DNA from: JAVKDP01 sp040222185
GTDB lineage: Bacteria > Bacteroidota > Rhodothermia > Balneolales > Balneolaceae
DNA: 64,000 nucleotides
Reading direction: 5' to 3'
Assembly: GCA_040222185.1 (NCBI GenBank)
Contig: JAVKDP010000026.1
Location: 62,001-126,000, forward strand
How positions within the stretch are numbered: the stretch's first letter is position 1; every line of letters starts with the position of its first letter. The translations under genes and the position numbers were made by a program. The notes under the pieces were generated by a model. It had not been told where the DNA came from. It did not search any database and worked only from the letters and a program-made list of their open reading frames with translations. This document shows, one piece after another, positions 50,706 to 58,259 of this stretch.

Positions 50706-51806
50706 ATGAAGTCATTATTTTTAAAGAAAAGCTTCCTGTTAATAGGTTGTTTGTGTGTTCTTTTAGCAGTTTGTGATGAGGTAGATCTGGAGGGTGAAGA
50801 AGCTGGTGAGGTCCAGGGTTTTTGGGAACTGGCAACTGGTGGTGGAGACTTTACTTATCTTTCTGTAGCTCAGGACAGTGTAATATTTTATTACTTTGAT
50901 AGTAGTGAAGACTGTATCACTATAGATGCTTTTAGGGTGGTACAGATTGATGGAACAGGGTTTTATATACTGAATAGGGGTGGAGAAGGAGAGGAAAACA
51001 CTGTGCTTGCCATATCCAGAAATAGAGACAGAATTGATGTCAGAAATATTAATGATACTCAAAGAGAGATAGACAAATTTCTGCTAAGTACAGTTGATAT
51101 AACTACCCTGGCTCCTGTTTGTGTTGATGAGACAGATGTTTTTGGAAAGTGGGAACTTACACCAGAAGGCGAACCTCCGATATACCTTTCAATTACACCA
51201 GATTCAATTTCTGTGATTTCAAAAGAGACCGTTGAAGATTGTTATTTCATTTCCGTTTTAAAGGTGTTTGAGATTAATGGGAATGTGTTTACGATGGATG
51301 ATAACGACCCGTTCTCAGAAAACGGAACCCAGGATGTAGTTATTAGGAGGGTGCCTGAAGGGGTAGAAATTGAGCGTATGGAGGATGGGAGTTTAATTAA
51401 AGAGCTATATTCAGTAAGCAATGAGGATTTCAGTCTGTTTGAACCTGAATGTGAATTTACAATCCCACCTGCATTCATGGGTTTATGGCAACTGGAAACA
51501 TCAAATGATATTAACAGCCCGGTTTTATTCTTGAGCCTGAATAATGAAGAGCTTGTTTATTATAACGAAATTAAGAGTGCATCAGAGACCTCATGTTTTG
51601 ATAGATTTGCATACCAGATTGTTTCGTTTGTTGGTGATGTATTGACATTAACAACTCCTGAAGACCCCACTTTTAATCTCATATATCGATTAGGTGTAAC
51701 CGAGGGTAAGTTGGTTACCACGTTTGAGAATGATATATCGGAAACTTTTTTCCGAACCGATACACCAATATCTGAGTTGGAAGGGAATCAGTGTACCACG
51801 CAATGA
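50706..51806 (+). CDS. Secreted protein with three lipocalin-like repeats
   Basis: The 366-residue protein has an N-terminal hydrophobic signal; AVC at residues 21-23 is a poor lipobox, so lipidation is doubtful. Three repeats follow, each opening with G-x-W-x-L (Trp at 40, 149 and 261) and carrying a Cys about 30 residues later (70, 179, 297) and another near the end (139, 249, 363). That spacing predicts one disulfide per repeat. The fold resembles the small lipocalin-like domains common in Bacteroidota. A TATAAT lies at 50672-50677. No function is recognised. Confidence 0.72.
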   Translation: MKSLFLKKSFLLIGCLCVLLAVCDEVDLEGEEAGEVQGFWELATGGGDFTYLSVAQDSVIFYYFDSSEDCITIDAFRVVQIDGTGFYILNRGGEGEENTVLAISRNRDRIDVRNINDTQREIDKFLLSTVDITTLAPVCVDETDVFGKWELTPEGEPPIYLSITPDSISVISKETVEDCYFISVLKVFEINGNVFTMDDNDPFSENGTQDVVIRRVPEGVEIERMEDGSLIKELYSVSNEDFSLFEPECEFTIPPAFMGLWQLETSNDINSPVLFLSLNNEELVYYNEIKSASETSCFDRFAYQIVSFVGDVLTLTTPEDPTFNLIYRLGVTEGKLVTTFENDISETFFRTDTPISELEGNQCTTQ

Positions 51807-51902
51807 CTAAGTTTTTGACTATTGAATCTATAACTAGATTCAACCCATTTTGAGTTTTGATTTTCTTATCATAGCCTGTTAAAAAAAATCAAAGCTATTA
51901 TT

Positions 51903-52856
51903 ATGGAAGATATTGCAGGCAAAACATTTAAGGTCGTTATTATTGGAAGTGGACCGGCAGGATTAACAGCAGCGCTCTATGCAGCGCGTGCGGATTTAAG
52001 TCCAATCGTTTTTGAGGGGCCAGAACCTGGTGGGCAGTTAATGACTACTACTGATGTAGAGAACTTTCCAGGTTATCCAAATGGAGTAATGGGTCCCCAG
52101 ATGATGCAGGACTTCAGAGAGCAAGCCAGTAAATTTGGTGCTGATTTACGCTATGGTTACGTAACAAATATCGATTATAGCGAGCGCCCATATAAGCTAC
52201 AGGTTGATGAGAAAACCGAAATCAAAGCAGACACTATTATTATTTCGACGGGTGCTTCTGCAATGTGGTTAGGCATTGAAAGTGAAACACGACTACGGGG
52301 AAAAGGTGTTTCTGCATGTGCAACTTGTGATGGTGCATTTTTCAGAAATCAGCATGTAATTATTGTTGGTGGTGGAGATACTGCAATGGAAGAGGCAACA
52401 TTTCTTACAAAGTTTGCAAGCAAGGTTACTGTAATTCATAGGCGAGATGAGCTTAGAGCATCCAAGGCTATGCAAGCACGTGCTTTCGCTAACGAAAAAA
52501 TCGAATTCATGTGGAATAGTGAAGTAGAAGAAATCCTTGGCGACCAGGTTGTAGAAGGAGTTAAAATCAAGAACCGTGAAACTGGTGAGTCAACTACGCT
52601 TCCTGAAGTAACAGGTGTTTTCGTAGCTATTGGACACAAACCTAATACCGACCTGTTTAAAGGCGTACTTACAATGGATGATGTAGGGTATATTCAAACC
52701 AAAGGGCAGTCTACAAAAACGGACTTACCAGGTATTTATGCTTGTGGTGATGCTATGGATTCATTTTATCGACAAGCTGTTACTGCAGCAGGTACGGGTT
52801 GTAAAGCTGCATTAGATGCTGAACACTACATTAGTAATGAGTTGAGTGTAGCCTGA
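51903..52856 (+). CDS. trxB: Thioredoxin reductase
   Basis: The 317-residue flavoprotein has an N-terminal FAD GxGxxG (VVIIGSGPAGLTAALYAARA), the redox disulfide in SACATCDGAFF, an NADPH-binding GGGDTAMEEA, and a C-terminal FAD motif (YACGDAMDSFYRQAVTAAGT). It reduces thioredoxin with NADPH. Length and motifs are those of the low-molecular-weight bacterial enzyme. A long hairpin follows the stop codon. No thioredoxin gene is adjacent. Confidence 0.96.
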   Translation: MEDIAGKTFKVVIIGSGPAGLTAALYAARADLSPIVFEGPEPGGQLMTTTDVENFPGYPNGVMGPQMMQDFREQASKFGADLRYGYVTNIDYSERPYKLQVDEKTEIKADTIIISTGASAMWLGIESETRLRGKGVSACATCDGAFFRNQHVIIVGGGDTAMEEATFLTKFASKVTVIHRRDELRASKAMQARAFANEKIEFMWNSEVEEILGDQVVEGVKIKNRETGESTTLPEVTGVFVAIGHKPNTDLFKGVLTMDDVGYIQTKGQSTKTDLPGIYACGDAMDSFYRQAVTAAGTGCKAALDAEHYISNELSVA

Positions 52857-52876
52857 CTTTCGGTAAGTAAAATATA

Positions 52877-52914
52877 AAAGGGATTAAATGATCTTATGAG
52901 CATTTAATCCCTTT
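52877..52914. terminator. Terminator hairpin between trxB and the DUF4342 gene
   Basis: AAAGGGATTAAATG (52877-52890) and CATTTAATCCCTTT (52901-52914) pair perfectly over 14 bp with a 10-base loop, between convergent genes. T-runs on both strands are short, so efficiency is uncertain. Confidence 0.75.
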
Positions 52915-52933
52915 ATCTAAAATGTTCTGAAAA

Positions 52934-53377
52934 TTACTTGTCGGTTTTCTTTTTCTTTTTACCGACTGTTTTCTCTTCGGGTTCTTCTTTTTTCTCTTCA
53001 GCTTTAGGTTCTTCCTTTTTAGCTGGTGCTTCTTCTTCCTCGTCTTCAGTGATCTCAATAATTTCAGCATCTACTGAAAATTCATCTTCTTCACCATCCA
53101 CTTCTTTTTCAACCAGAATCTGGTAGTCGTTTAAAAACATTGCAAACATCCCGATTGCAGAAATAACCGGAGCCATTGCTCCAACTAAGGCGGCTCCGCC
53201 AACTCCAAAAGCAAGCTGTGTCTGGAAGACGACTTCTCCACTTTTATTCTTAATGATAAGTCTGCGAGCGCTTCCCTCTTTAATCATTTCACGGATTCGA
53301 GAGATAACCTCATTTACCCCACCCTGAACTTCTTCAAAGATGTGTTTTGCTTTCGATTTGGCCTCGTCTTTATTCAT
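52934..53377 (-). CDS. DUF4342-like protein with Glu/Lys-rich tail
   Basis: The 147-residue protein has a DUF4342-like N-terminal part: VNEVISRIREMIKEGSARRL, IIKNKSGEVVFQTQLAFGVG and a hydrophobic AMAPVISAIGMFAMFLNDY. The last 50 residues are almost entirely Glu and Lys (EDEEEEAPAKKEE then KKKKKTDK) and probably disordered. DUF4342 is a domain of unknown function. The hydrophobic stretch could be peripheral to the membrane. It converges with trxB across a hairpin. Confidence 0.8.
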   Translation of the reverse strand: MNKDEAKSKAKHIFEEVQGGVNEVISRIREMIKEGSARRLIIKNKSGEVVFQTQLAFGVGGAALVGAMAPVISAIGMFAMFLNDYQILVEKEVDGEEDEFSVDAEIIEITEDEEEEAPAKKEEPKAEEKKEEPEEKTVGKKKKKTDK

Positions 53378-53467
53378 AATATGTACAATTTATAAATTTT
53401 TTTGTAAGGAGTTTTCATCCCCGGGGTCTAACTACGCAAAGTAAATTAAAAAGATTCGGATATAAAA

Positions 53468-55009
53468 ATGTTAGCAAGAGTTTGTTGTGCCTCAACGGTT
53501 GGTGTTGATGCAAAAATAATAGATGTGGAAACACACCATACCAACGGATTGGTGAAATTTTTCCTGGTAGGGCTCCCGGACAGGGCGGTTTCAGAATCCC
53601 GGGATCGGGTAGAAGCTGCGATCAGAAATACAGGTTCTTATTACCCTCTGGGTAGAATTACGGTGAATCTGGCGCCTGCAGACTTACCAAAAGAAGGCAA
53701 TGCATTCGATTTGCCGATTGCAGTAGGATTGTTAAGTATGTCAGGACAGTTACATACCCAAAAGCTGAATCAGACGGTAATGATGGGAGAGCTTTCACTG
53801 GATGGACAAATCCGCCCGATAAAAGGTGCTCTTCCGGTTGCTGTTGAAGCCAAGAGAAAAGGATTTAAATACCTGGTAGTGCCCAAAGCTAATGGTTCAG
53901 AGGCGGCTATGGTGGAGGGAATTGAAGTATTTCCTTTTGAACATCTAAACGAGGTTAAAGACTGGCTCGAGAATAGAGGTTCCATGATTCCTTATGAGGA
54001 AGATGTTAACGCTGTTTTTTCACAGAATGAGCAAGTAGGTATGCTGGATTTTAGCGACGTAAGAGGGCAGAATAATGTGAAAAGAGCACTAGAAGTTGCA
54101 GCAGCAGGTGGCCATAATGTTATTATGGTTGGACCTCCGGGTTCCGGTAAAACTATGATGGCACGTAGGATACCAACCATACTTCCTCCGCTTTCTTTAG
54201 ATGAAGCTCTCGAAACCACGAAAATTCACTCGGTTTCTGGATTAATGAAGTCCGGTAAAGCTTTGGTTACATCAAGACCATTCCGAGCTCCGCATCATAC
54301 GGTTTCAGATGTGGCATTGGTTGGTGGAGGTGGCATTCCAATGCCGGGAGAAATTTCAATGGCACATAATGGAGTGCTCTTCCTTGATGAACTTCCAGAA
54401 TTTAAAAGGAGCGCCTTAGAGGTAATGAGACAACCGCTAGAAGATGGGTTCGTTTCTATCGCACGGGCAAGGTTAAGTGTTACTTATCCAAGCAGGGTTA
54501 TGTTAGTGGCTTCAATGAACCCATCACCTTCGGGAGATTGGTACAACCCTCAGGAAGCAGGGGCTACTTCTTCCATGCAAATGCAAAGGTACCTGAGCAA
54601 AATTAGTGGTCCTTTATTGGACAGGATTGATTTACATATCGAAGTAAACAAGGTGAACTATGATGAGCTTGCGGGTAAGGCAAAAGGGGAATCATCCAGG
54701 GATATACGAGCAAGAGTAATTAAAGCCCGAAAGATACAGCTAAAACGATTCCTGGGAATTAAAGGAGTGTATTCTAATTCCCAAATGAATACAAAGCTTG
54801 TTCGTAAAGTCTGTGAACTTAATGAAGTGAGTTCTGAAATTCTTAAGAAGGCTATTACTTCATTGGGCCTTTCGGCCAGAGCATATGATCGAATCCTGAA
54901 AGTGTCCCGAACCATAGCTGATCTGGATGCTTCGAAAAGTATTACTTCCAGCCATGTTGCAGAAGCGATTCAATATCGAAGCCTGGACAGAGAAGGGTGG
55001 TTGGGGTAA
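53468..55009 (+). CDS. comM: ComM/YifB-family Mg-chelatase-like AAA ATPase
   Basis: The 513-residue protein has the N-terminal ChlI-like domain (VKFFLVGLPDRAVSESRDRV, ITVNLAPADLPKEGNAFDLP), Walker A (MVGPPGSGKTMMARRIPTIL), Walker B (NGVLFLDELPEFKRSALEVM), the Mg-chelatase core and a C-terminal helical domain (SLGLSARAYDRILKVSRTIA). ComM is a hexameric branch-migration helicase used in natural transformation. Upstream is the divergent DUF4342 gene. A four-helix-bundle element follows. Confidence 0.94.
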   Translation: MLARVCCASTVGVDAKIIDVETHHTNGLVKFFLVGLPDRAVSESRDRVEAAIRNTGSYYPLGRITVNLAPADLPKEGNAFDLPIAVGLLSMSGQLHTQKLNQTVMMGELSLDGQIRPIKGALPVAVEAKRKGFKYLVVPKANGSEAAMVEGIEVFPFEHLNEVKDWLENRGSMIPYEEDVNAVFSQNEQVGMLDFSDVRGQNNVKRALEVAAAGGHNVIMVGPPGSGKTMMARRIPTILPPLSLDEALETTKIHSVSGLMKSGKALVTSRPFRAPHHTVSDVALVGGGGIPMPGEISMAHNGVLFLDELPEFKRSALEVMRQPLEDGFVSIARARLSVTYPSRVMLVASMNPSPSGDWYNPQEAGATSSMQMQRYLSKISGPLLDRIDLHIEVNKVNYDELAGKAKGESSRDIRARVIKARKIQLKRFLGIKGVYSNSQMNTKLVRKVCELNEVSSEILKKAITSLGLSARAYDRILKVSRTIADLDASKSITSSHVAEAIQYRSLDREGWLG

Positions 55010-55014
55010 AAAAT

Positions 55015-55491
55015 CGAACTTGCGAACAATGAATATTGAACATTCAACATAGAGTATTGAAGTATGAAGAAGGATAGAAAGTATGATTTACATGATAGAT
55101 TGATTGAGTTTTCAATCAGTATAATAGAAGTAGTTGAAAAACTGCCGAAAAATTATGCAGGAATCCATTTTGCTAAACAGTTGGTAAGAAGCGGTACCGC
55201 ACCTGCATTTAATCATGCAGAAGCACAAAGCGCTGAGTCTCGAAGAGATTTCATTCACAAGATGAAAATCGCAGTGAAGGAGTTGAGAGAGACATATGTC
55301 AATTTAAAAATCATTAGAAATAAACCTCTTTTAACTGATGATAAGCTTGAATCGATAATTAAAGAGTGTAATGAGCTAGTATCAATTTTTGTAAGAAGTA
55401 TTCAAACAGCACGAAAAAATATGAATCAAAAGTAAATATCTATTCCTTTTCCATTCTAAGTTCAATATTAAAAGTTCTTTGTTCAATGTTC
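55015..55491. mobile_element. Second four-helix-bundle element with decayed inverted repeats
   Basis: The four-helix-bundle gene at 55064-55435 is flanked by imperfect inverted repeats, about 55015-55056 on the left and 55453-55491 on the right. Shared words include GAAC-GAACAA, the central A-rich ATT-AAC segment and TAGA-T; an exact AATATTGAAC/GTTCAATATT pair occurs at 55032-55041 and 55460-55469. By eye roughly two thirds of positions pair. The arms are of GAACATTGAAC type, unlike the AATTTTGGATT arms of the first element. It sits between comM and priA. Confidence 0.55.
55064..55435 (+). CDS. Four-helix-bundle protein (23S rRNA IVS/S23 family)
   Basis: This intact 123-residue family member reads YDLHDRLIEFSISIIEVVEK, HFAKQLVRSGTAPAFNHAEA and SAESRRDFIHKMKIAVKELR, with four amphipathic helices. 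The signature QLxRSGT and the SRRDFIHKxxI segment match the broken copy at 24821-25180 (QLLRSGTSIG, SRKDFIHKLSI). Such genes occur inside 23S rRNA intervening sequences and, as here, in intergenic DNA bounded by AT-rich inverted repeats. Function unknown; some relatives are studied as accessory genes of diversity-generating elements. Confidence 0.85.
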   Translation: MKKDRKYDLHDRLIEFSISIIEVVEKLPKNYAGIHFAKQLVRSGTAPAFNHAEAQSAESRRDFIHKMKIAVKELRETYVNLKIIRNKPLLTDDKLESIIKECNELVSIFVRSIQTARKNMNQK

Positions 55492-55608
55492 TATCGTTTC
55501 TTCGCATCATCATGCGGTTATGAGTAAAGAATTAAAAAAGTATAATGGCATTAAGGGAACAAGGCTTTTTAAGTGTAGTTAATAAGTAGTGTACACATGG
55601 AGGCGATC

Positions 55609-55698
55609 ATGAGAAATAAAACAACATATTGGCAAGGAAGTTTGGTATTCACTTTACCAATCATAATAATCCTCATTTATTTGCTAATCGTGCTATAA
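55609..55698 (+). CDS. 29-residue single-pass membrane peptide
   Basis: An ATG at 55609 preceded by GGAGGCGATC (a full GGAGG five bases upstream) opens a 29-codon frame: MRNKTTYWQGSLVF then a hydrophobic helix TLPIIIILIYLLIVL and a TAA stop at 55696. A positively charged N terminus and one membrane helix fit a small membrane peptide. Such a strong ribosome-binding site is unusual in this window, which supports real translation. No partner gene is adjacent; priA begins 64 bases later. Not a recognised family. Confidence 0.55.
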   Translation: MRNKTTYWQGSLVFTLPIIIILIYLLIVL

Positions 55699-55762
55699 GG
55701 ATTTGATTCCAGCCTATTAATTGGATAAGCTTGAAAGCTTTAAATCCAATTTAAAATAACGC

Positions 55763-58195
55763 TTGCCAAAATACGCAGACATAGCTTTTCCGACGGCTGT
55801 ACGACGTCTTTTTACTTACGAAATCCCGGAAAACCTGGGAGAAGTAAAGCTAGGAGTGCGGGTTTGGGTGCCTATTAGAAACTACAATGCAATAGGTGTT
55901 GTGGTAAAGGTTCACGAAGAAGTGCCGGATTTTGAAGTTAGGCCTATCCGGAAAGTTCTTGATGTCACTCCTATTGTATCTCAAGAGTTTTTAAAACTCA
56001 GCCATTGGGTACATCAATTCTATTTTAGTAGTTGGGGAGAGGTTATTCAGGCGGCTCTTCCTGCGGGTTTGAACTTTACGTCACGAAAGTACCTGAAACC
56101 TAAAGACGAACTGGAAATTAACTTGCTTTCAAAAGAAGAGGCTGAGGTAGTAAAAGAAATATCAGTTCAGGAGAATCAAGGTTATGATGAGGCTAAGAAA
56201 AGATGGAAAGGTACAGGGTTAAGCAAAACTCTGAATAGCCTTATTAAAAAAGGTTTTCTCGAAATCTGGGAAGAACCAAACCTTAAAGTTTCCATCAAAA
56301 CAGAAAAAGAATGGAATTGGGTAGAGGGTAAAAATCATAAATTGGCTTCAGACTTTCTTAATACTTTGGATAAGGAACCGAATAAATGGCAAAAAGCCCT
56401 GAAGGTTCTTACTGAGGTCGGCCTTCCAAAAAAGCAATCAGAATTAAAATCGATCGCAGAGTTTAGTCCACACACTCTGAAAAGATTACAAGGCGAATGG
56501 ATCACATTTCAAGAAGTTGAAGCCGAAATCCAGGACCTAAATTTAGACTTCGATCCTGGCAGTATAAAGTCATTGAATACGGAACAGGAAGTAGCTTTTC
56601 GGCGCATTGCAGAGTCTTTGGGTAAAGGCATGTTTTCTAGCTTTTTGTTATATGGAATTACAGGTAGCGGTAAGACAGAAGTATATATTCATTCACTAAA
56701 AAAAGCCCTGGAAAGTGGAAAAGGAGGTATTGTACTGGTTCCTGAAATAGCACTTACTCCTCAGACAGTAGCGAGATTCTACCGGGTATTTGGTGATAAA
56801 GTAGCTGTTCTGCATAGCAGGATGACAAACAGAGAGCGCCTTCATGCATGGAAGGCTTTGAAGGATGGAACAAAGCAGATTGCAATAGGCCCACGATCAG
56901 CCGTTTTTGCCCCCGTTCAGAATCTCGGGATTATTATACTGGATGAAGAACACGATGCTTCTTACAAACAAATGGATCCTGCGCCGAGATATCATGCCAG
57001 GGAAACGGCAATTATGCGGGCAAGTATTAACAATGCTGTTGTAATCATGGGCTCTGCTACGCCAAGTATGCAGGCACTTCAGATGGTAAAGAAAAGCAAG
57101 TCTATTCTTCTTGAACTAAACAAGAGGCATGCTGAGGCGATACTACCTGAAGTTAAAACACTCGACCTGAAAGAATATAAATCAGCAAAAAAGGGAGAAC
57201 TAGCTGTTCCATTGTTTATGGCTATCGAAGAAGCCTTGAGTAAAAAGGAGCAGGTAATACTTCTTTATAACAGAAGAGGCTTTGCAAGTTATCTGCAGTG
57301 CGAAACATGCGGTCATATTCCCCAAAGCCCGGAATGCTCCGTAAGTCTCACCTATCATAAACGAAAGAATATGCTGATGTGTCATTACTCCGGCTATTCA
57401 AGAAGAGTAGATACCGTTTGCGAATCTTGTGGATCGAATGCATTAACAGTTCAGGGGTTAGGTACACAAAAAATTGAAGAAGAACTGGAAGAATTCTTTC
57501 CTGATGCCAGAATTCTTCGTTTTGATAAAGATTCAACCAGCCGAAAAGGAGCGCATGCCAAAATTCTAAAGCAGTTCGAAGAAGGTGAAGCTGATATCCT
57601 GATCGGGACTCAGTTAGTTGCCAAAGGTTTAGATTTTCCGAATGTAACCGTAGTTGGAGTAATCGATGCAGATACGGAGCAGGCATTTCCATCTTTTCAA
57701 TCAACCGAAAAAATGTACCAGCTTTTAAGTCAGGTCTCGGGACGCTCAGGAAGGGGGAAAAAAACGGGTAGTGTGTTCATTCAAACCCGGCAACCTGAAA
57801 ATACAGCCATTCAATATGCAAAAAAGCATGATCATAAAGGCTTTTCGAAAGATGAAATGAGTTTTAGGGAAGAATTATTTTACCCTCCATTTTCCAGGTT
57901 AATTACATTCGTTCTAAAAGGGAAAAAAGAGCACCAGGTAAGTCAGGCTGCACATATTTTGAGGGGAGTAATAAATCGGGTTGTACCTGATTTTGATGTA
58001 TTAGGGCCTTCTGCATCAGCGATTAGCTGGATAAATGGAAATTTTTTCTGGGAGGTTACTTTGAAAATTGATCCTGATAAAGGAGCCAAATATATTGAAG
58101 CGCTTCTAGAAAAAGTAACTGATATTTATGATCTTGAGTCTCCAATAAGTACTGCTGTAGTAAGAATAAATATTAATGTAGACGCAATTCGCTAA
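55763..58195 (+). CDS. priA: Primosomal protein N' (PriA helicase)
   Basis: The 810-residue protein restarts replication at stalled forks. It has the N-terminal DNA-binding domain (PTAVRRLFTYEIPENLGEVK), Walker A (LYGITGSGKTEVYIHSL), DEEH (IIILDEEHDASYKQMDPAPR) and the C-terminal helicase motifs (GTQLVAKGLDFPNVTVVGVI, SQVSGRSGRG). In the zinc domain C513, C516, C525, C540, C553 and C556 are present, but S522 and S543 replace the second-site cysteines equivalent to E. coli C445 and C466. Start is a TTG at 55763. Otherwise the length and motifs are normal. Confidence 0.95.
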   Translation: MPKYADIAFPTAVRRLFTYEIPENLGEVKLGVRVWVPIRNYNAIGVVVKVHEEVPDFEVRPIRKVLDVTPIVSQEFLKLSHWVHQFYFSSWGEVIQAALPAGLNFTSRKYLKPKDELEINLLSKEEAEVVKEISVQENQGYDEAKKRWKGTGLSKTLNSLIKKGFLEIWEEPNLKVSIKTEKEWNWVEGKNHKLASDFLNTLDKEPNKWQKALKVLTEVGLPKKQSELKSIAEFSPHTLKRLQGEWITFQEVEAEIQDLNLDFDPGSIKSLNTEQEVAFRRIAESLGKGMFSSFLLYGITGSGKTEVYIHSLKKALESGKGGIVLVPEIALTPQTVARFYRVFGDKVAVLHSRMTNRERLHAWKALKDGTKQIAIGPRSAVFAPVQNLGIIILDEEHDASYKQMDPAPRYHARETAIMRASINNAVVIMGSATPSMQALQMVKKSKSILLELNKRHAEAILPEVKTLDLKEYKSAKKGELAVPLFMAIEEALSKKEQVILLYNRRGFASYLQCETCGHIPQSPECSVSLTYHKRKNMLMCHYSGYSRRVDTVCESCGSNALTVQGLGTQKIEEELEEFFPDARILRFDKDSTSRKGAHAKILKQFEEGEADILIGTQLVAKGLDFPNVTVVGVIDADTEQAFPSFQSTEKMYQLLSQVSGRSGRGKKTGSVFIQTRQPENTAIQYAKKHDHKGFSKDEMSFREELFYPPFSRLITFVLKGKKEHQVSQAAHILRGVINRVVPDFDVLGPSASAISWINGNFFWEVTLKIDPDKGAKYIEALLEKVTDIYDLESPISTAVVRININVDAIR

Positions 58196-58259
58196 AAACT
58201 TGCAATAAGCATCAGAAAGTAAGTATTTCCCTTATCCTTCTATTTCAAAGAAAAACACT

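Noticed and set aside
53468..55009. ComM as part of a DNA-uptake island
   Set aside because: No other competence gene is nearby, and comM is a conserved housekeeping-type gene in most bacteria.
55518..55580. 20-codon frame (MSKELKKYNGIKGTRLFKCS) upstream of the small membrane peptide
   Set aside because: No ribosome-binding site and no recognisable feature; length is within chance expectation.
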